Shown here in pieces: positions 11,377 through 23,335 of a DNA stretch of 64,000 bases (position 1 is the stretch's first letter; each line of letters opens with the position of its first letter). The stretch covers positions 160,082 to 224,081 of the forward strand of contig NW_006767444.1 of NCBI RefSeq assembly GCF_000264995.1, given 5' to 3'. The notes under the pieces are model-generated. The model had not been told where the DNA came from and did not search any database. It worked only from the letters and a program-made list of their open reading frames with translations. Position numbers and translations under genes: made by a program. The DNA comes from Punctularia strigosozonata HHB-11173 SS5. Lineage: Eukaryota > Basidiomycota > Agaricomycetes > Corticiales > Punctulariaceae.

Positions 11377-14300
11377 ATGCGCTCCGTTTACCGCTGCGCA
11401 GCCTTGCTAGCGCTCCACCTCGCGCCATGGACGGCGCACGCCCTGCACGCGTCCGAGGCCGGCGTGCTCGACTGGTACACTCCATTAATGGGACAACCGA
11501 TCACGGAGACGCTCGCGACAGCACCGACTTTCCACCGCGTGACGCAAGAGGGCGGAGCGAGCGAGAGCGTCGTGTTGGCCGCGACCGCGGCGAATGTGCT
11601 GGCGGGCGTGAATCCCGTGAACGGGTCTCTGGGTGAGTTGCGTGCGCGTATGCGTCGCTGACGGAGTGCTGATGCTGATGAATTTGGGAATGGTAGCTTG
11701 GAGACATGTATTCGAGGACGAAGACGCTGTAATAGCGTTTCAAAAGCATAAGAATGGTGCGGACGATGTCTTTCCTCACGTTCGTTACTCCGAGCTTGAC
11801 AGCAGGCTTCTGCTCACAGTTGTAGCCTCTGTGTCCGGGCCCTCTGGTTCTACCCTCCGCTTATTCGATGCTCTGAAGGGCCACCTCTTGCTCGAGCAGC
11901 GCATACATGCACCTGAAGTTGGCCGGCTGCACCAACCCGAGTCGGTTGGCGTGGCAATCGCCTTCTACGCCGAGAACGAAGAATCCGATATCTTGGTGCT
12001 GACCAGCGGAGATAATCTGAGGAGACTGAACGGGAAGACGGGCGAGCTCAAGTGGAGCTGGACTGCACAAGATCAAGGGTACGTCCGTCTCACGTTTCAC
12101 TCTCCAGTTCTGCCAACGAATTGACCCGGTTTTTGTGCGTTTTCTCTAGCTCGTTGGTGATATACTCGAAGATCATCCCGAGCCCGAACGCCATCTATCT
12201 CGTCGGTCTCGCCAAGTCATTCGCGGGCTACACGTTGCACGTCTCCGCCCTCTCGCCCGCGGACGGTTCGCTCCTTGCCTCGCAGCCGATCAATTCCCAG
12301 GTCGAGAACGGTCTCACGGACTTTTTGTACCTCGCCTCCCCCAGCTCCTCAGCCAATCGCAACCCGAGGCTGGTGTGGCTCGAGCACGCGACGATCCGTT
12401 CGGTCGACCTCACGCCGCTCCTGGACGCGAAGGGCGCGTCGACGAAGGGGACCGCGTACAAGCGGATTATAGACGTAGGATTGGCCGAGCACGGCCAGTT
12501 CGTCGCGATCAAGGAGGACGGGACGGGGAGGGTGTTTAGGTTGGATGTGAACGGAGCTGGGGAAGGGAGTATCAAGGGTATCTGGGAGTTCCAGCGATCC
12601 GTGAGCACGCATCGTTTCGTGTGAAATGGATGGATGCTGATCACCCGCCAAATGCATAGGCGACTTCGAAGGATTACAGCGACTCGATGTATTCGGGCGG
12701 TGTCGACAAGGACGGACATCCTTACATTGGTCGGGTGTTCTGGTCCCATGCTCTTCAGGTACGAAACACACCTGGCTCGTCGAGTATGTGCGTGTATTCA
12801 TGTGTTGATGGTGATACCAGCAAGCAGGCTACAACATATTTGCCGCGCATTTGGGCGATGGTAAAGGCCTCGTGAGCGGCTTCGCCTTCCCGTTCGACAC
12901 GGACAAGCATGGCATAATCTCGCACGTATGTAGAATCCTACTGGAGTGCATGCGTTCTCGTTTTAATAATCGGTTCACAGGTCGCAATCGATGCCGCGAA
13001 CCCGCAGACGGATACCGTGGTGTCTCGCATAGTCCTCACGACGACGACCGGCGCGGTGCAGCTGTGGACGCAGGACAAGGTATCGTGGACGAGGGAAGAG
13101 TCGCTGGCGAGCATCAGTGTCGCCGAGTTCGTCGACCTGCCCGAGCCGAGCGGCGATGGCAAAGGCGCTGCGCGCGATCATGAAGGCTGGCTGGCACGCA
13201 CGACGCGGCACTTCGCCGACGCTCAGGTTGGTCGTAATCGTTAATTCTTATCGACCAGGAGTCCGTGTGCTGACGTTGTGCACCACAGAACTTACCAGAG
13301 TACCTCGCCCACTTCGCCAAGCGGTTCGCCACGGGCTCGTACGCGTCTGTATCAGCTCCGGTTTCTCCTGTCAACCCGTCGAACGCGACATCGCTCGCCC
13401 GGGACGCGTTCGGGCTCAAGAAGATCATCGTTGCGGCCACGCCTTTTGGGAACGTCTTTGGCATTGACTCCAGCACGGGCAAGATTGTATGGAGCCGTGT
13501 GCTAGGGCTGGGCTGGGCGGCTGAGGTTGGCGGGAGGGTGTTGCCCGTAAAGTTGTTTGTTATGGCCGGTGCCGACGATGGGAGCAAACCGGAGGTGCTG
13601 CTCATCACTCAGCGACGTGCCGAGAACGTGAGCATATATCCATATTCTGGTAGTATTTATCCGTTGACACGAGCCCTCGGACTTCGCAGACCCTCGTCGA
13701 CACGGTCGTCTTCCATCTTGACGCCCTCACAGGTGCAGACGCCAGCGGTGCGGCGCCGACGCCACTCATTCAAGGGATCGACGTTATTCCCGGCGCCCTG
13801 GTGGAGTCGTATTTCATACCGGAAATCAAGACCGCTCTCCTATTCGACGAGTTCCTGCAGCTCCATACCTACCCTGACAATCCGAAAGTCAAGAGTGCTC
13901 TGAAAAAGCTTGCCCCTTCGCTCCATTTCTCCCTTCGCGCTGGAAAGCCCGGCAGCCGCCAGCTCATAGGCCATCGCATTATGTCTTCTGACCGCCTTCC
14001 GGGCATCCAGACATACGTGGGCTACCCTACGTGGACGCTCGCCCTTCCGCCCTCAGAAGAGATCATAACAATCGTCCCGCGGCCGCGCGAGCCCGTTGCG
14101 AGTCTCGGGAAGGTGCTGGGCAATCGGACGACGCTCTACAAGTACCTCAATCCGAACGTCGTCGCAGTCCTCACCTCAAATCCGGAGACGCCTAGCTGCG
14201 GTGTCTATGTTGTCGACCAGGCGAAGGGTACAACTCTCTACCGCGCCAAGCTTCCTGCCTTTGGGGGGCGGTGCGACGTCCACGCCACGTTTGCGGAGAA

Positions 14301-15067
14301 TTGGCTGGTGTATCACTATTACGACGGGGACAACGCGGGGGCAAGCAGGACGAAGGCGTACAGGGTCGTGAGCGTTGAGCTCTACGAGGGGAAGGGCGTC
14401 GACGACAAGACGAGGAGCTCGGAATTGTCCAGCTTGTCGCCGAAGAGCACGGCGTTGTCTGCTCTCGAGCAGGTGTACCTGTTCCCTCACGGTGTGATGA
14501 CTATGACCACGACGTCGACCAAGTATGGGATGACGGCCAAGGATCTCATAGGTTCGTCTTCTCCCCTTGCGCTGTATTGACCCTGTTCCTCAAACTTTGT
14601 GGTAGTTGCGAACAAGAACGGACAGATTCAGTCCTTCCCCCGTCGGCTCCTCGATCCGAGAAGGCCGAAGCGCAAACCGACTGTCGAAGAGCAGGAGGAA
14701 TGGCTGATCCAATACGATCCGCTTCTTCCTGACGACCCCCGACGCGTGCTCTCGCACAACTATGACGTACGTTCTGCCACACGCTCTGCTTTCTTCTAGC
14801 TCGTTCTGACTGCGACGGTTTATGCAGGTCGAGAAAGTGCGGCGTATCATAACGTCGCCCGCGCTCCTCGAGTCTACCTCCCTCGTCTTCGCGTACGGGC
14901 TCGACTTGTTCTCAACAAGAACAGCGCCGTCAAAGACGTTCGACGTTCTCAACGAAAACTTCAACAAGGTCCAGCTCGTGCTCACCATTACGGGCCTGGC
15001 GGTGGCCATCTTTGTGACGAAGCCGATGGTGCAGAGAAAGAGGTTAAGAGAGAAGTGGTATCAGTGA
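11377..15067 (+). CDS. EMC1: ER membrane protein complex subunit 1
   Basis: Ten exons join cleanly (11377-11632, 11697-12078, 12150-12600, 12660-12758, 12821-12925, 12981-13226, 13289-13627, 13690-14551, 14606-14766, 14828-15067), giving 1,046 residues, the usual size for fungal EMC1. A signal peptide occupies about residues 1-22. The luminal part begins EAGVLDWYTPLMGQ and continues as PQQ-like beta-propeller repeats (for example TGELKWSW and GKIVWSR). The C-terminal DUF1620 region is well conserved (QIQSFPRRLLDPRRPKR, then EKVRRIITSPALLESTSLVF) and ends in one membrane helix (LVLTITGLAVAIFVTK) with a short basic cytosolic tail. EMC1 is the main luminal scaffold of the ER membrane complex, which inserts moderately hydrophobic and multipass membrane proteins. 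No unusual residues were noted. It is tail-to-tail with DML1, 137 nt apart. Confidence 0.93.
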
Positions 15068-15204
15068 CCGTGCTCATGATCTTGTATAATTCAACACTGC
15101 TAGAAGTGCACACGCGTTCTCATAGGATGCAATGAGACATTGATCTCGATTAATATACAAGCGATGGGCTGCCGCTCGACCAGGGCCGCGCTCCTGTGCG
15201 GCGT

Positions 15205-17372
15205 TCACTCCTCGTCTTCGCCAATGTCATCCGCCGTCTGGTCTTCGTTCTCAATTGCATATGCATCCCTAATCGACAGCAACTCTTCCACCAGCTCCTT
15301 CATCTGCTCCTGTTCTAATCCGTTGTCCTGCGCTACGTTGAGTAGGGCGGACGAATGCATGTTTTTCCGTAGATACTCGGCGTGCAAGGATAATAGATTT
15401 GTGGTTGCGGAGTTCGTGTCCAATGAACTCATGACCGGCATTGAGACGATCTTCGGGCGCCTTGAGTTAGACGCTCGCCTTGACAGGATAGTTTGAGGGA
15501 AAGACGAGATGATAGGGAATGGCGGCAAAAAACGTCTGCAAGGGAGGGCTGATCAGCCGTGGTCCTCATTGGTCTCGAAAGATACACTCACGAAGTCAGC
15601 GCTGAATTGCTTCCTGCCCATTCAGCATAAACGTCGATGCTACTGTCGCTCAGGCCACGCAAGACGTCGCGCCGAGAAAATGAAGCAGTTCTCTGTGGGT
15701 TCAGTTCAGTCATGCGGCATTTGCATAACCCCGAAATGAGAGGCTCAAACCTTGCCTTGCCTAGCTTCGCTAGGCCACAGGCCGGACAAGTCGTAGAACC
15801 GGTTTTCGAGCACTGTACTGGTGATTTCGTCTGTGAACGGTAGGATTCCTCGGAGATGCGAAAAGCGTGTGTCGTTTTGGATGTTCAAGCTTTCCGAGAA
15901 GGAAGCAAAATCTTCCGCTTTCTTCTTCAACCTGAACCGATAGCGTATGAGCATGATCATAATGTTGGTCGAATGAGCCCGACCTAAGGGGTAGAGTCAC
16001 AGTCTCGATGTGAGTGGAAATGATCGTAGATGTATGATGCATGTTCGAGGTCTAGTGGTAGTCATTCAGTTGATGAGTGCAAAGGGTATACTTACTTTTA
16101 GCGCTCACCTCAAGCTTGCGGACGATCTCGTCCTTCAGTTTCGGCCACGTCAGTGCCGGGTTTTGAATAGGTACCGCGATGCTAGTGAACTCATTCAAGC
16201 TTTGCAACGCGAGCGCATCATTCAATATAGACTGAGCTTCCACATGTGGAGACTGCACAAGACGAGTTGATATGAATCAGGATATTACCATCATCGATAC
16301 TCACCTCGGTCGTTTCAGTCGTTGTCCAACGGCTCGCGGAATCATATAAGGTGATGCGCGACGACAAGTTTGCGAATGCGAGCGCAGGCAACTTCGAGAA
16401 GTCGTCGCGATAGGTTTGTAGAAATGAGTCAATGAAGCCACCGAATGCAGGAACGTCGTAAGTCAACTGGACTCCCTGCGAGAGGTCGTCAATAGAGCAG
16501 CGACGCGACACTGTTAACGTATGACAGACCTGTAACGAATCACACTCTTCGACGAATTGTCGAAATGATTCTTCCATTAGAGAGTTATCCTATGTGATGC
16601 ACATGTTGATGATCCCACATGCTGCATGCCAGTGAAGCGTATCCACGAACCGAATCGTACTGCTTGAACAGCGCTTGACCACTTGCCCAGTTCGTGGTCT
16701 CCGGGGACTCAGCCGCCGAAGGGTCCGGGAGTTTGTGTATAGACCGTGGCACATAGTACGGGTGCGAGTAGTCGGACCAGAATCGGATTCCTGGGTCGGC
16801 TTTCGCAGTCGCGTTTTCGTCGTTCTCGTCGTCATGTGCCTCGTTCTCCTCTTCAAGATGTCGCAAATACTGGCTCTTAGGCACCGGATCTTGAGCAAAT
16901 TCTACGACTTCGCCAGACCTGGAGGATGCGAGAATGTCAGCAAATACGCGTCAACCTCGCACCGAATGTGACGCACCAAGGAGTCATGTCCGCGTCCTTC
17001 TCCGGATAGAGATCATTAGTCCTGGCCAAACTTCCGAAGTTGGCTAATCTAGGTATCACAATAAACTGTCGCTACGTCGTGCTAGCTAACCGTACGACTG
17101 ACCACGTCGGTCAAAGATCAAGACTCTCGGGCAGTATGTAGGTTGGCCCTAACGCGGGCCGGTCAGTGTTTTGTACCACGATTACAGGTAAGGATGAACT
17201 CACATTCGTAGATAGCCCTTCTCTGAACGATTTGTCGTGATCCACGAGCGGATCTTCTGCCTCCGCGTCCTCCAAGTCCCCGTAGGTGAAGTAGCTCTCC
17301 TGCGTATTCCAGAAATGCGTGCCGATATGGTTGGCTAGATTACCAGCTTGAATGTAAAGGATCTCCCTCATG
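15205..17372 (-). CDS. DML1: DML1/Misato family protein
   Basis: The N-terminus MREILYIQAGNLANHIGTHF is the signature opening of the Misato/DML1 family, tubulin- and FtsZ-related proteins needed for mitochondrial DNA inheritance and mitochondrial distribution. Further exons carry GQPTYCPRVLIFDRRGQ, PVPKSQYLRHLEEE, IHKLPDPSAAESPETTNWAS, QLTYDVPAFGGFIDSFLQ and RDDFSKLPALAF, in family order. The C-terminus is acidic (QTADDIGEDEE). At least seven introns interrupt the gene. The family start was chosen although an in-frame ATG exists 18 codons upstream. It lies downstream of, and on the same strand as, the phosphatase gene. Confidence 0.9.
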
Positions 17373-17729
17373 ATGGATCGGAAAGCAGAGTTTCGTTGAT
17401 TAGTAGTGGAGAAAGCACAGAGCAACAGTCCCGTCGAAAATATGGAGAGAGAGTGCCGCCGATTAAAATACGCGCGCGCGGGTGGCCGAAAGCGGCAATT
17501 TTAGTCAGTTCGGTTGAGCAGTTTCGGGCTAAACTGACTTAATTGCATTGGAAGAGCTTGTGTAGATCTTGAGATCTTGTGTTCCATGGGGAGATGCGTA
17601 CTCCAGGACGCATCCGGTTGGTAAAGAAAGTATATGTGGCAATAATACAGGATCATCCGAGTGCTGTAGTATAGTAGTGCAGAAAAAAACATGAAAGAAC
17701 GTGGAGGGCGGGCAGGGCCCATACCACTC
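17373..17729. other. Intergenic between DML1 and phosphatase genes
   Basis: Holds the DML1 leader and the phosphatase 3' end. Two short GCGCGCGC-rich and AT-rich tracts, but no gene. Confidence 0.4.
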
Positions 17730-19025
17730 TTACACGAAGTAAGGCATGTTCCCCTATAATTAGTAAAATCAGTTCGTCTGCCCGTGATTGCGTCCAAGGA
17801 TCGCGGACGCTTACCATCTTCCTCCCCGGCATCTTACCTACGTCTCTCTCGTTCTCTTCCGCTGGGCCAAATACCTTGAACTCCCTTCCTCCCTCCCCCT
17901 CTCCGCCATTGCCGTCTCCATGAAGGGTCAGTATGCTCGCCATGTTGCCGCAGCGGTAGCAATAGTTCGGCGCGGACCAGACGGTGACGAGCGCGTCGTC
18001 GAACATGTACTTGTAACCTTCTTGGACGAGTTGATGGGCCCTTGCGATGAGCGACAGAGAGTTGACGTGGTTGAACTGCAGATCAATGTAAACATCAGGT
18101 TATATATCGAGTTTGGAATGTCGGCGCGTACCTCTCTTGTCACGGACGCGCCGAATAGCCATCCTGCTCCTCGTGGGCTTACCGCCCATGTCTCGACGTC
18201 ATCCGGATCACTCCACATGAGGTCTGAATGCAAATGCATAGCATCAATTCGTTGCTCACGGATGCAACCTGTAACGCACCACAGAAAGCGCCCTCGTGCG
18301 GAATTTCTTGCGCCCGACTTAAGACGCGTATTTGGTCGAGCGTCCGGATGTCTGGTGAGAGGCCGCCATGTACACACAACGTTTCGCCGTCTATGATCTG
18401 CCAATTCCGTTGAGAGCATGTACGCCGATGTAACTGGTGGATATACCGCAGCAAGGTTAAGGTAGTCGAAGACGTTGCAGCAGGCTTTCCATACTGTTGC
18501 CGAACCATACTTCTGCTGGCATTCGTCTGTGCTCGCAGTTCAGGTCCCATCCTTATATCATAATTGTCGTAGAGACGTACCGTAGAATCCGTATACTTGT
18601 GTTATCTGCCGCGATTCGTGGTTCCCTCGCAGCAGAGTCACCTTGTCGGGGTATCTTGCCTTCAACACCAGTAGCAATGAAACCGTCTCTAGACTGTAAT
18701 GTCCTCGATCTACGAAGTCACCCTGAAATGGCACACGATGTTTAACATTCCTCTCTCGAGTCCGCATGGTATAGGAAAAACCTACGTGCCATGAAGATGT
18801 AGCTCGTCTCCGGCACCATACCACCCTTCCGTAGCAACTCCAGCAGGTCCCAGAACTGCCCGTGTATGTCGCCGCATATGGTCACCGGGCTTGAGACGGG
18901 CTGAATGTTCGATTCTTCGATCAGGATCGAGCGCACGCGATCACATAGCAGCTTCATGTCGGGTTCGGAGAGGTGTTGGCATTCCATTAACTGCGCGAGC
19001 CATTTGTCGGGATCGTACTGTCCCA
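17730..19025 (-). CDS. PP2A-like Ser/Thr phosphatase catalytic subunit (PP4/PP6/Ppg1 group)
   Basis: All catalytic signatures are present: [78 protein letters not shown] and [15 protein letters not shown]. These place two metal ions and the phosphate-binding arginines in the PPP family. The wording ([32 protein letters not shown]) fits the PP2A-like subgroup that includes Sit4/Ppe1 and Ppg1 rather than PP1 or calcineurin; which of these it is cannot be settled by eye. A small last exon gives the C-terminus MPYFV, close to the DYFL end that is carboxymethylated in PP2A relatives. A Gly/Glu-rich insertion ([10 protein letters not shown]) precedes it. The start is the first true ATG (MGQYDPDKW). 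Expressed divergently from the Aven-like gene. Confidence 0.9.
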
Positions 19026-19235
19026 TCGTTCGCGACAATCGGCAAGATACACTCCGGTAGGCGCGAGTCTACCGGGAAGGAGTGGTTGCGCGATGCGCGG
19101 GGCGGCGGGGGTCAGGAACAAGATGAACGGCGGTCGTCGCCACCAATATGACCACGCCTGCTTTACTTCGTCCACCGCTGCAGGAGGGACTATCGACGTG
19201 CTCTTTCAAACACTAGCAAACGCTTCACTATCGAC

Positions 19236-19243
19236 GATATAAG
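19236..19243 (+). promoter_or_regulatory. TATA-like box in a divergent promoter
   Basis: GATATAAGAG about 45 nt before the ATG of the Aven-like gene, inside the 258-nt region shared with the divergent phosphatase gene. Confidence 0.4.
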
Positions 19244-19283
19244 AGTCCGAGCGCAGATCTCGCTCGCAAGTCACAACTAATCT

Positions 19284-20166
19284 ATGGACACTGCATCATC
19301 TCGACCTTCTGCCTCCCGAGGCTCAAGCTCGCAGCGCAGCAGGGGCTCTCACAAGCCACGAGGCGGTCACGGTAAAGCTCTCCGCGCCCGCGGTCGAGGA
19401 CGGGGTGGTGGGCGCCCGGCTGTATTCCGCGAACGCATCCTCCTGGAAGGCGAAGCGCCCGAGGATCTGGACGAGGAGGCGGAGGCAGAACTCCGCGCGA
19501 AGTACTCGAGACGAAACTTGGGCAGCAACGCGGATCGGTACAAGGAAGAGGATCCGGAACTGGGCTCGGATGGCGAGCCGATCGTCGAGCCCGAGGTCGA
19601 TTTGAGCGCGTTTCTGCGAAAACAGAGGTTGCACGATGAGGAAGACGCGACACCCGGTGAGGACGATCAGGAGGTGGATCACTCTTTAGACCACTTGCCT
19701 ACAGGGATAGGAGGGAAAAGCAAGGGGAAGGTTGCGGAGCAGAGAAAGGGTAAAGTACAGCACATCGCCTTGGACGACGAATTGGAGAAGATGCTCAGGG
19801 AGAAGGCGGTCGCCGATGCAAATCGTGGTATGTGCATTTCGCCCTCCTCAGATGCATGGACGTAGATCATCAACCTTTCTTGCGTCCCTCAGAGCTTAAG
19901 GAGCGCTTCCGCGTTCAAGCGGCGAAACCCACCTTTCAAGGCTCGGTTGCAAACGCTGGACGGGGCAAAGGGCCACATCGAGGTATGTCCCGATCGCGCG
20001 CCGTTCATTTCATTTACATTGAGATTGCAGCAAACACTGAGATCTGATGCCATTATCTATAGAGAAAGATGTGCTCGTCGCGCCTCCCCTTCCTGGCCAG
20101 GAATCAAAGAAGGACCCAAACGCAAAAGATGGCCTGGAGGATTTCCTTGACGAGCTCTTGGGATGA
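19284..20166 (+). CDS. Aven-like RG-rich protein
   Basis: Three exons (19284-19827, 19893-19982, 20063-20166) give 245 residues. The N-terminus is Ser-rich then RG-rich (RARGRGRGGGRP). It is followed by YSRRNLGSNADRY, similar to the conserved YSKRK-x-SNWDRY block of animal Aven, then an acidic linker with VDLSAFLRKQR, a helical segment (ALDDELEKMLREKA) and a C-terminal GLEDFLDELLG, matching the ELEDWLDSM-type end of Aven. Animal Aven binds RNA G-quadruplexes through its RGG box and restrains caspase activation; fungi lack classical caspases, so an RNA or translation role is the more likely shared function (inference). The assignment rests on short motifs and domain order. Confidence 0.65.
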
Positions 20167-21050
20167 AGAATCCGGATTGTCCATATGCATTGTGCATTCT
20201 ACGACGGAGGCTCCGAATCAGGGGCGACCGGTATACGCGCGACGGCGCAGGCGTCTCTTCCTGGTCACAGCGTCCTCGACTATGCTGGTAAAAATACACC
20301 GATCTAGCGGTCGACGCTCAACGGCGATGCGGAGCACTTGGGCGTGGCAGACATTGTCAGGATCAGTATCAAGAGATGTCTGACAGCCGCGGAGGCGAAC
20401 TCTGCAGATATCGCAGTGTCGAGCCTGGGCATGGGGGAAGAGTTGTGCTCTCTTGTGCTGTTAATGGCCAAGGGTGTTCGCTGCTGGGGACTCACCGGGC
20501 CAAACTACTTATTCACTGGCGTCGGAAGGTGCATGTCCGTATGTACGGCGGTCGTTTGCTTGTATGTGACGCTCGCGTGCGGTTCCTGTTCCTTCACTAT
20601 CATGTCCTCAGCGATCAGACCTATCATGCTGTAAACGCTCGAATTGCTGAGACTTAGTATCTGGTATTAGACAGTGACAATTATCCGATAGTAGACGGCT
20701 GGCTATCGATGGCTCACCGCTGATCCGGTCAGGCAGTTTCTGGCCCGACGGTCACCTACATGCGTCGCAAGTCCGTACATCCGCTCTACGTAGCACGCTC
20801 GCTCGGCATGGAGAACGCGCATCGAAACTAGCCTATATGGGTCCGGTAATCAAAGGAATAATCAAAGAAAACCACGACGAGGAGATCGTACAGAATGAGA
20901 GGGTCAGGAAGGGATCTGTACGCTGTGTACTTACTACGAAGAGTACGGTAGCTCGATAGAGAGGGTATGTTCAAGTCGAGGATCTGCTAGGGTCACTAGG
21001 GATACAGTTATGTTTCGTGAGACGATTGAAATGGGCGCGGGGGAGCTGGT
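20167..21050. other. Intergenic left of the mating-type region
   Basis: Several overlapping open frames, none with recognisable content and none with a CaaX end. It holds the 3' ends of the convergent Aven-like and receptor 1 genes. Confidence 0.4.
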
Positions 21051-22670
21051 TCAGCTCGCCGAGGGTAAACGTTCGTGTCCCAAGATGCTGTGACGTGACA
21101 GCTCGCCGGTCGGGGTGTCGATCGCTATGGCCTCGAACGAGGGGGTCGAGGGTAGCAGGTAGGCGGGCAACGGCGGGGATATGTTGATCGTGTCGGTCGT
21201 GAAGGCCGGAAGGCCGGATTCGAGGTCCAAGGAGAAGGAGCTCGATGTGAACGAGGAAGGTAGTCCTTTCTCGGTGGTGTCGCTTCGGAGCAGGGAGACG
21301 TCCGAGGAGGTCCTGCTGTATGGCGGTGCTTTTTCGGAGGAGGAGCGAGGGGCCGGGAAGTAGCCTGCCTTTGGAGGAGGTGGGCATGTGAATCCCTTCT
21401 CGGTGGATCGGAAACCGGACCGCGAGATCAAGCTGAAGGGGCGTTGGGCATGAGGATAGATAGCGCAGAAAAGATTGGCCGTAACGTACTGAGAGCCTGA
21501 TCCGTTCGATGCTTGCACCGAGACCAAGGGCTTGAATCCCAAGCGCTTGGCGACGAACCAGAATGCGAGTTTGTAGTGCCGACGCGCCTCCTCTGCGAAT
21601 CCGAAGAACAGGAGGAAAATGATGGCGCAGGCGGGAACGCTCCATCGGCTGAGCTCCAGGGAGACGACATTTGAGTGGTTCAGTCGCCAGAGGACCGCAG
21701 GGATCTCCTCGACGCGGCTTTGGTCGTAGTGCGTGTCGGACCAGCTGATCCAAGGGTTGACGCCAAGGCGGGCGTTTAGTACGATGACGTAGATCGCCAA
21801 GGGAGTGTTGCAGAGAATCTCCGTTGTGGCAAGGGCCATCAGACGGAAGTAGCGACTGGTCGAGAGTCCCTTATTTGACGAGATGAACTCGCTGAAGGAA
21901 GCTTGGCGACGAATCAACGCGCGCAGCGATAGTACTGGATAGATAAAGTGTCAGATTGTAGTTACTACGTCGAACTGAACACACACCACAATAGACGGAA
22001 GAAATCAAGCCCAATAAGATCGGCCACGCGCTGACTAGGAAGAACGTCGGGATAGTGTCGTACAAAGCAGGCCAGCAGCCGACGTCCTCGAAAATATTGA
22101 AACGGTGTCCAGTAACGATGTAGGCTGCTTGAAAGGTTAGATGATGCAAGTAATATCATGCGAATGAGCTCACCCAGGACCATGACGATCATGGGAAGGA
22201 GAACGCAGATTAAAGTGTCGATAATGACGGCACGTTGTTTCTGAGTAGAAGGGTGAGCCTCAGTGGAAGTAAGAGGACGAAGAATCGCACCTCAGCTCGG
22301 ACGACTACCGCAGACGGAACACAGGCAATATTGTACAAGCGGCGGTTGATGCAGAGCGATGCGGCGGGGATCCCCACGGAGACGCCGATCGTAATGCGAG
22401 TCGCTGCCAACCAGGTACAGTTAGCATACGACCTACGCAAGATAGGAGTACAAGCTTACATATATCACACCATACGGGCACCCAGTTGATGGCATTGTTA
22501 TGCCATACAATCGAGTTGACGAACAGGTTGAGGGAGCCCAAGGAAGCCCAGATCATGTAGTAGCACGTTGCAGAGTTCCATGCTTGGAAGTGCCACGTAA
22601 GAGGAATTAGAGGTAAGACAAATCCCAGGCAAGCAAAGACAGGAAACAACGGCCAGGTTGAATCGGACAT
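21051..22670 (-). CDS. STE3-type pheromone receptor 1
   Basis: A class D seven-helix G-protein-coupled receptor for farnesylated peptide pheromones. The first exon (22460-22670) starts MSDSTWPLFPVFACLGFVLP and ends in the family signature WHNNAINWVPVWCDI. The next exons carry IPAASLCINRRLY (helix 3) and VTGHRFNIFEDVGCWPALY (helix 3-4 loop). The large last exon holds SRYFRLMALATTEILCNTPL, WSVPACAIIFLLFFGFAEEA (helix 7) and a Ser/Pro-rich cytoplasmic tail. Introns fall at the positions seen in the other receptors of the window. It lies head-to-head with the CIVA pheromone gene at 23159 and is most similar to receptor 3. Receptors of this family couple to a heterotrimeric G protein and a MAP kinase cascade that drives mating. 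Confidence 0.9.
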
Positions 22671-23158
22671 AAGGAGATGGTGGAGGATACTGGTGAGGAG
22701 AGGGTCGTTCACGGAACGAACTGGGTAGACAACCCAGTGGAAAGGCAGAGGTGCCAATTGGGTTGTTCACGACAGAGTTCCCGCCTTATGACTGACTTCA
22801 GGCCTGAATGAAGCATTAGACAATGCGGTCCCATTGACGATTGCGAAAAAGCTAGTGGGTGCAGTCAAAGCGCGTGGCGACAATGCGCGGCGGGTCAAGG
22901 CTGAGATCTGAGATCTAGTCACGTGCCATTTCACGTGACACCCTATCAGCCATTGTTCCTGCTTGCCAGAGGTTTCGGATGTGGCTCCAATGTTGACAAT
23001 GGTGGACGAGACGCGGAAGTAGTCGTATTGTCCCTAGAATGGGCATAAAACCGTGGAGGGGTCCGTCACACTCCTTTCTCCCCACCTTTCATCATCTTCG
23101 ATTTCGTTCCGCGTCACCGCGACACTTTGTGACCTTCGCATCCCCCGCTACCGACGTT
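22671..23158. other. Divergent promoter between receptor 1 and pheromone 1
   Basis: This 488-nt stretch separates the receptor (minus) from the pheromone precursor (plus). Apart from a TATA-like element nothing coding was seen. Confidence 0.5.
23044..23050 (+). promoter_or_regulatory. TATA-like box of pheromone gene 1
   Basis: CATAAAACC about 110 nt before the pheromone ATG, followed by a pyrimidine-rich leader. Confidence 0.35.
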
Positions 23159-23335
23159 ATGGACTCCTTCACATCCCTCGAGTTTCTCATCAACTCCTCG
23201 CACCCTCACCCCACCGATAATCCCAAGCCCGACGACAATCACGACGTCGATGTCGTTGATTTATCGGATGCCCTACCGGCCGACTTCGAGAAAGCCGGAT
23301 CGGGCATCGCGTACTCTTTCTGTATAGTCGCCTGA
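23159..23335 (+). CDS. Mating pheromone precursor 1 (CaaX = CIVA)
   Basis: A 58-residue intronless precursor. It begins MDSFTSLEFL, the MD-x-F opening seen in many basidiomycete pheromone precursors, has an acidic, Pro/His/Asp-rich middle, and ends AGSGIAYSFCIVA. The last four residues fit the CaaX rule: the cysteine is farnesylated, IVA is removed and the cysteine is carboxymethylated. The charged pair EK just before AGSG is a plausible N-terminal processing site, so the mature lipopeptide would be about ten residues (inference). It lies divergent to receptor 1. In known B loci a pheromone does not activate the receptor of its own haplotype. Confidence 0.85.
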   Translation: MDSFTSLEFLINSSHPHPTDNPKPDDNHDVDVVDLSDALPADFEKAGSGIAYSFCIVA

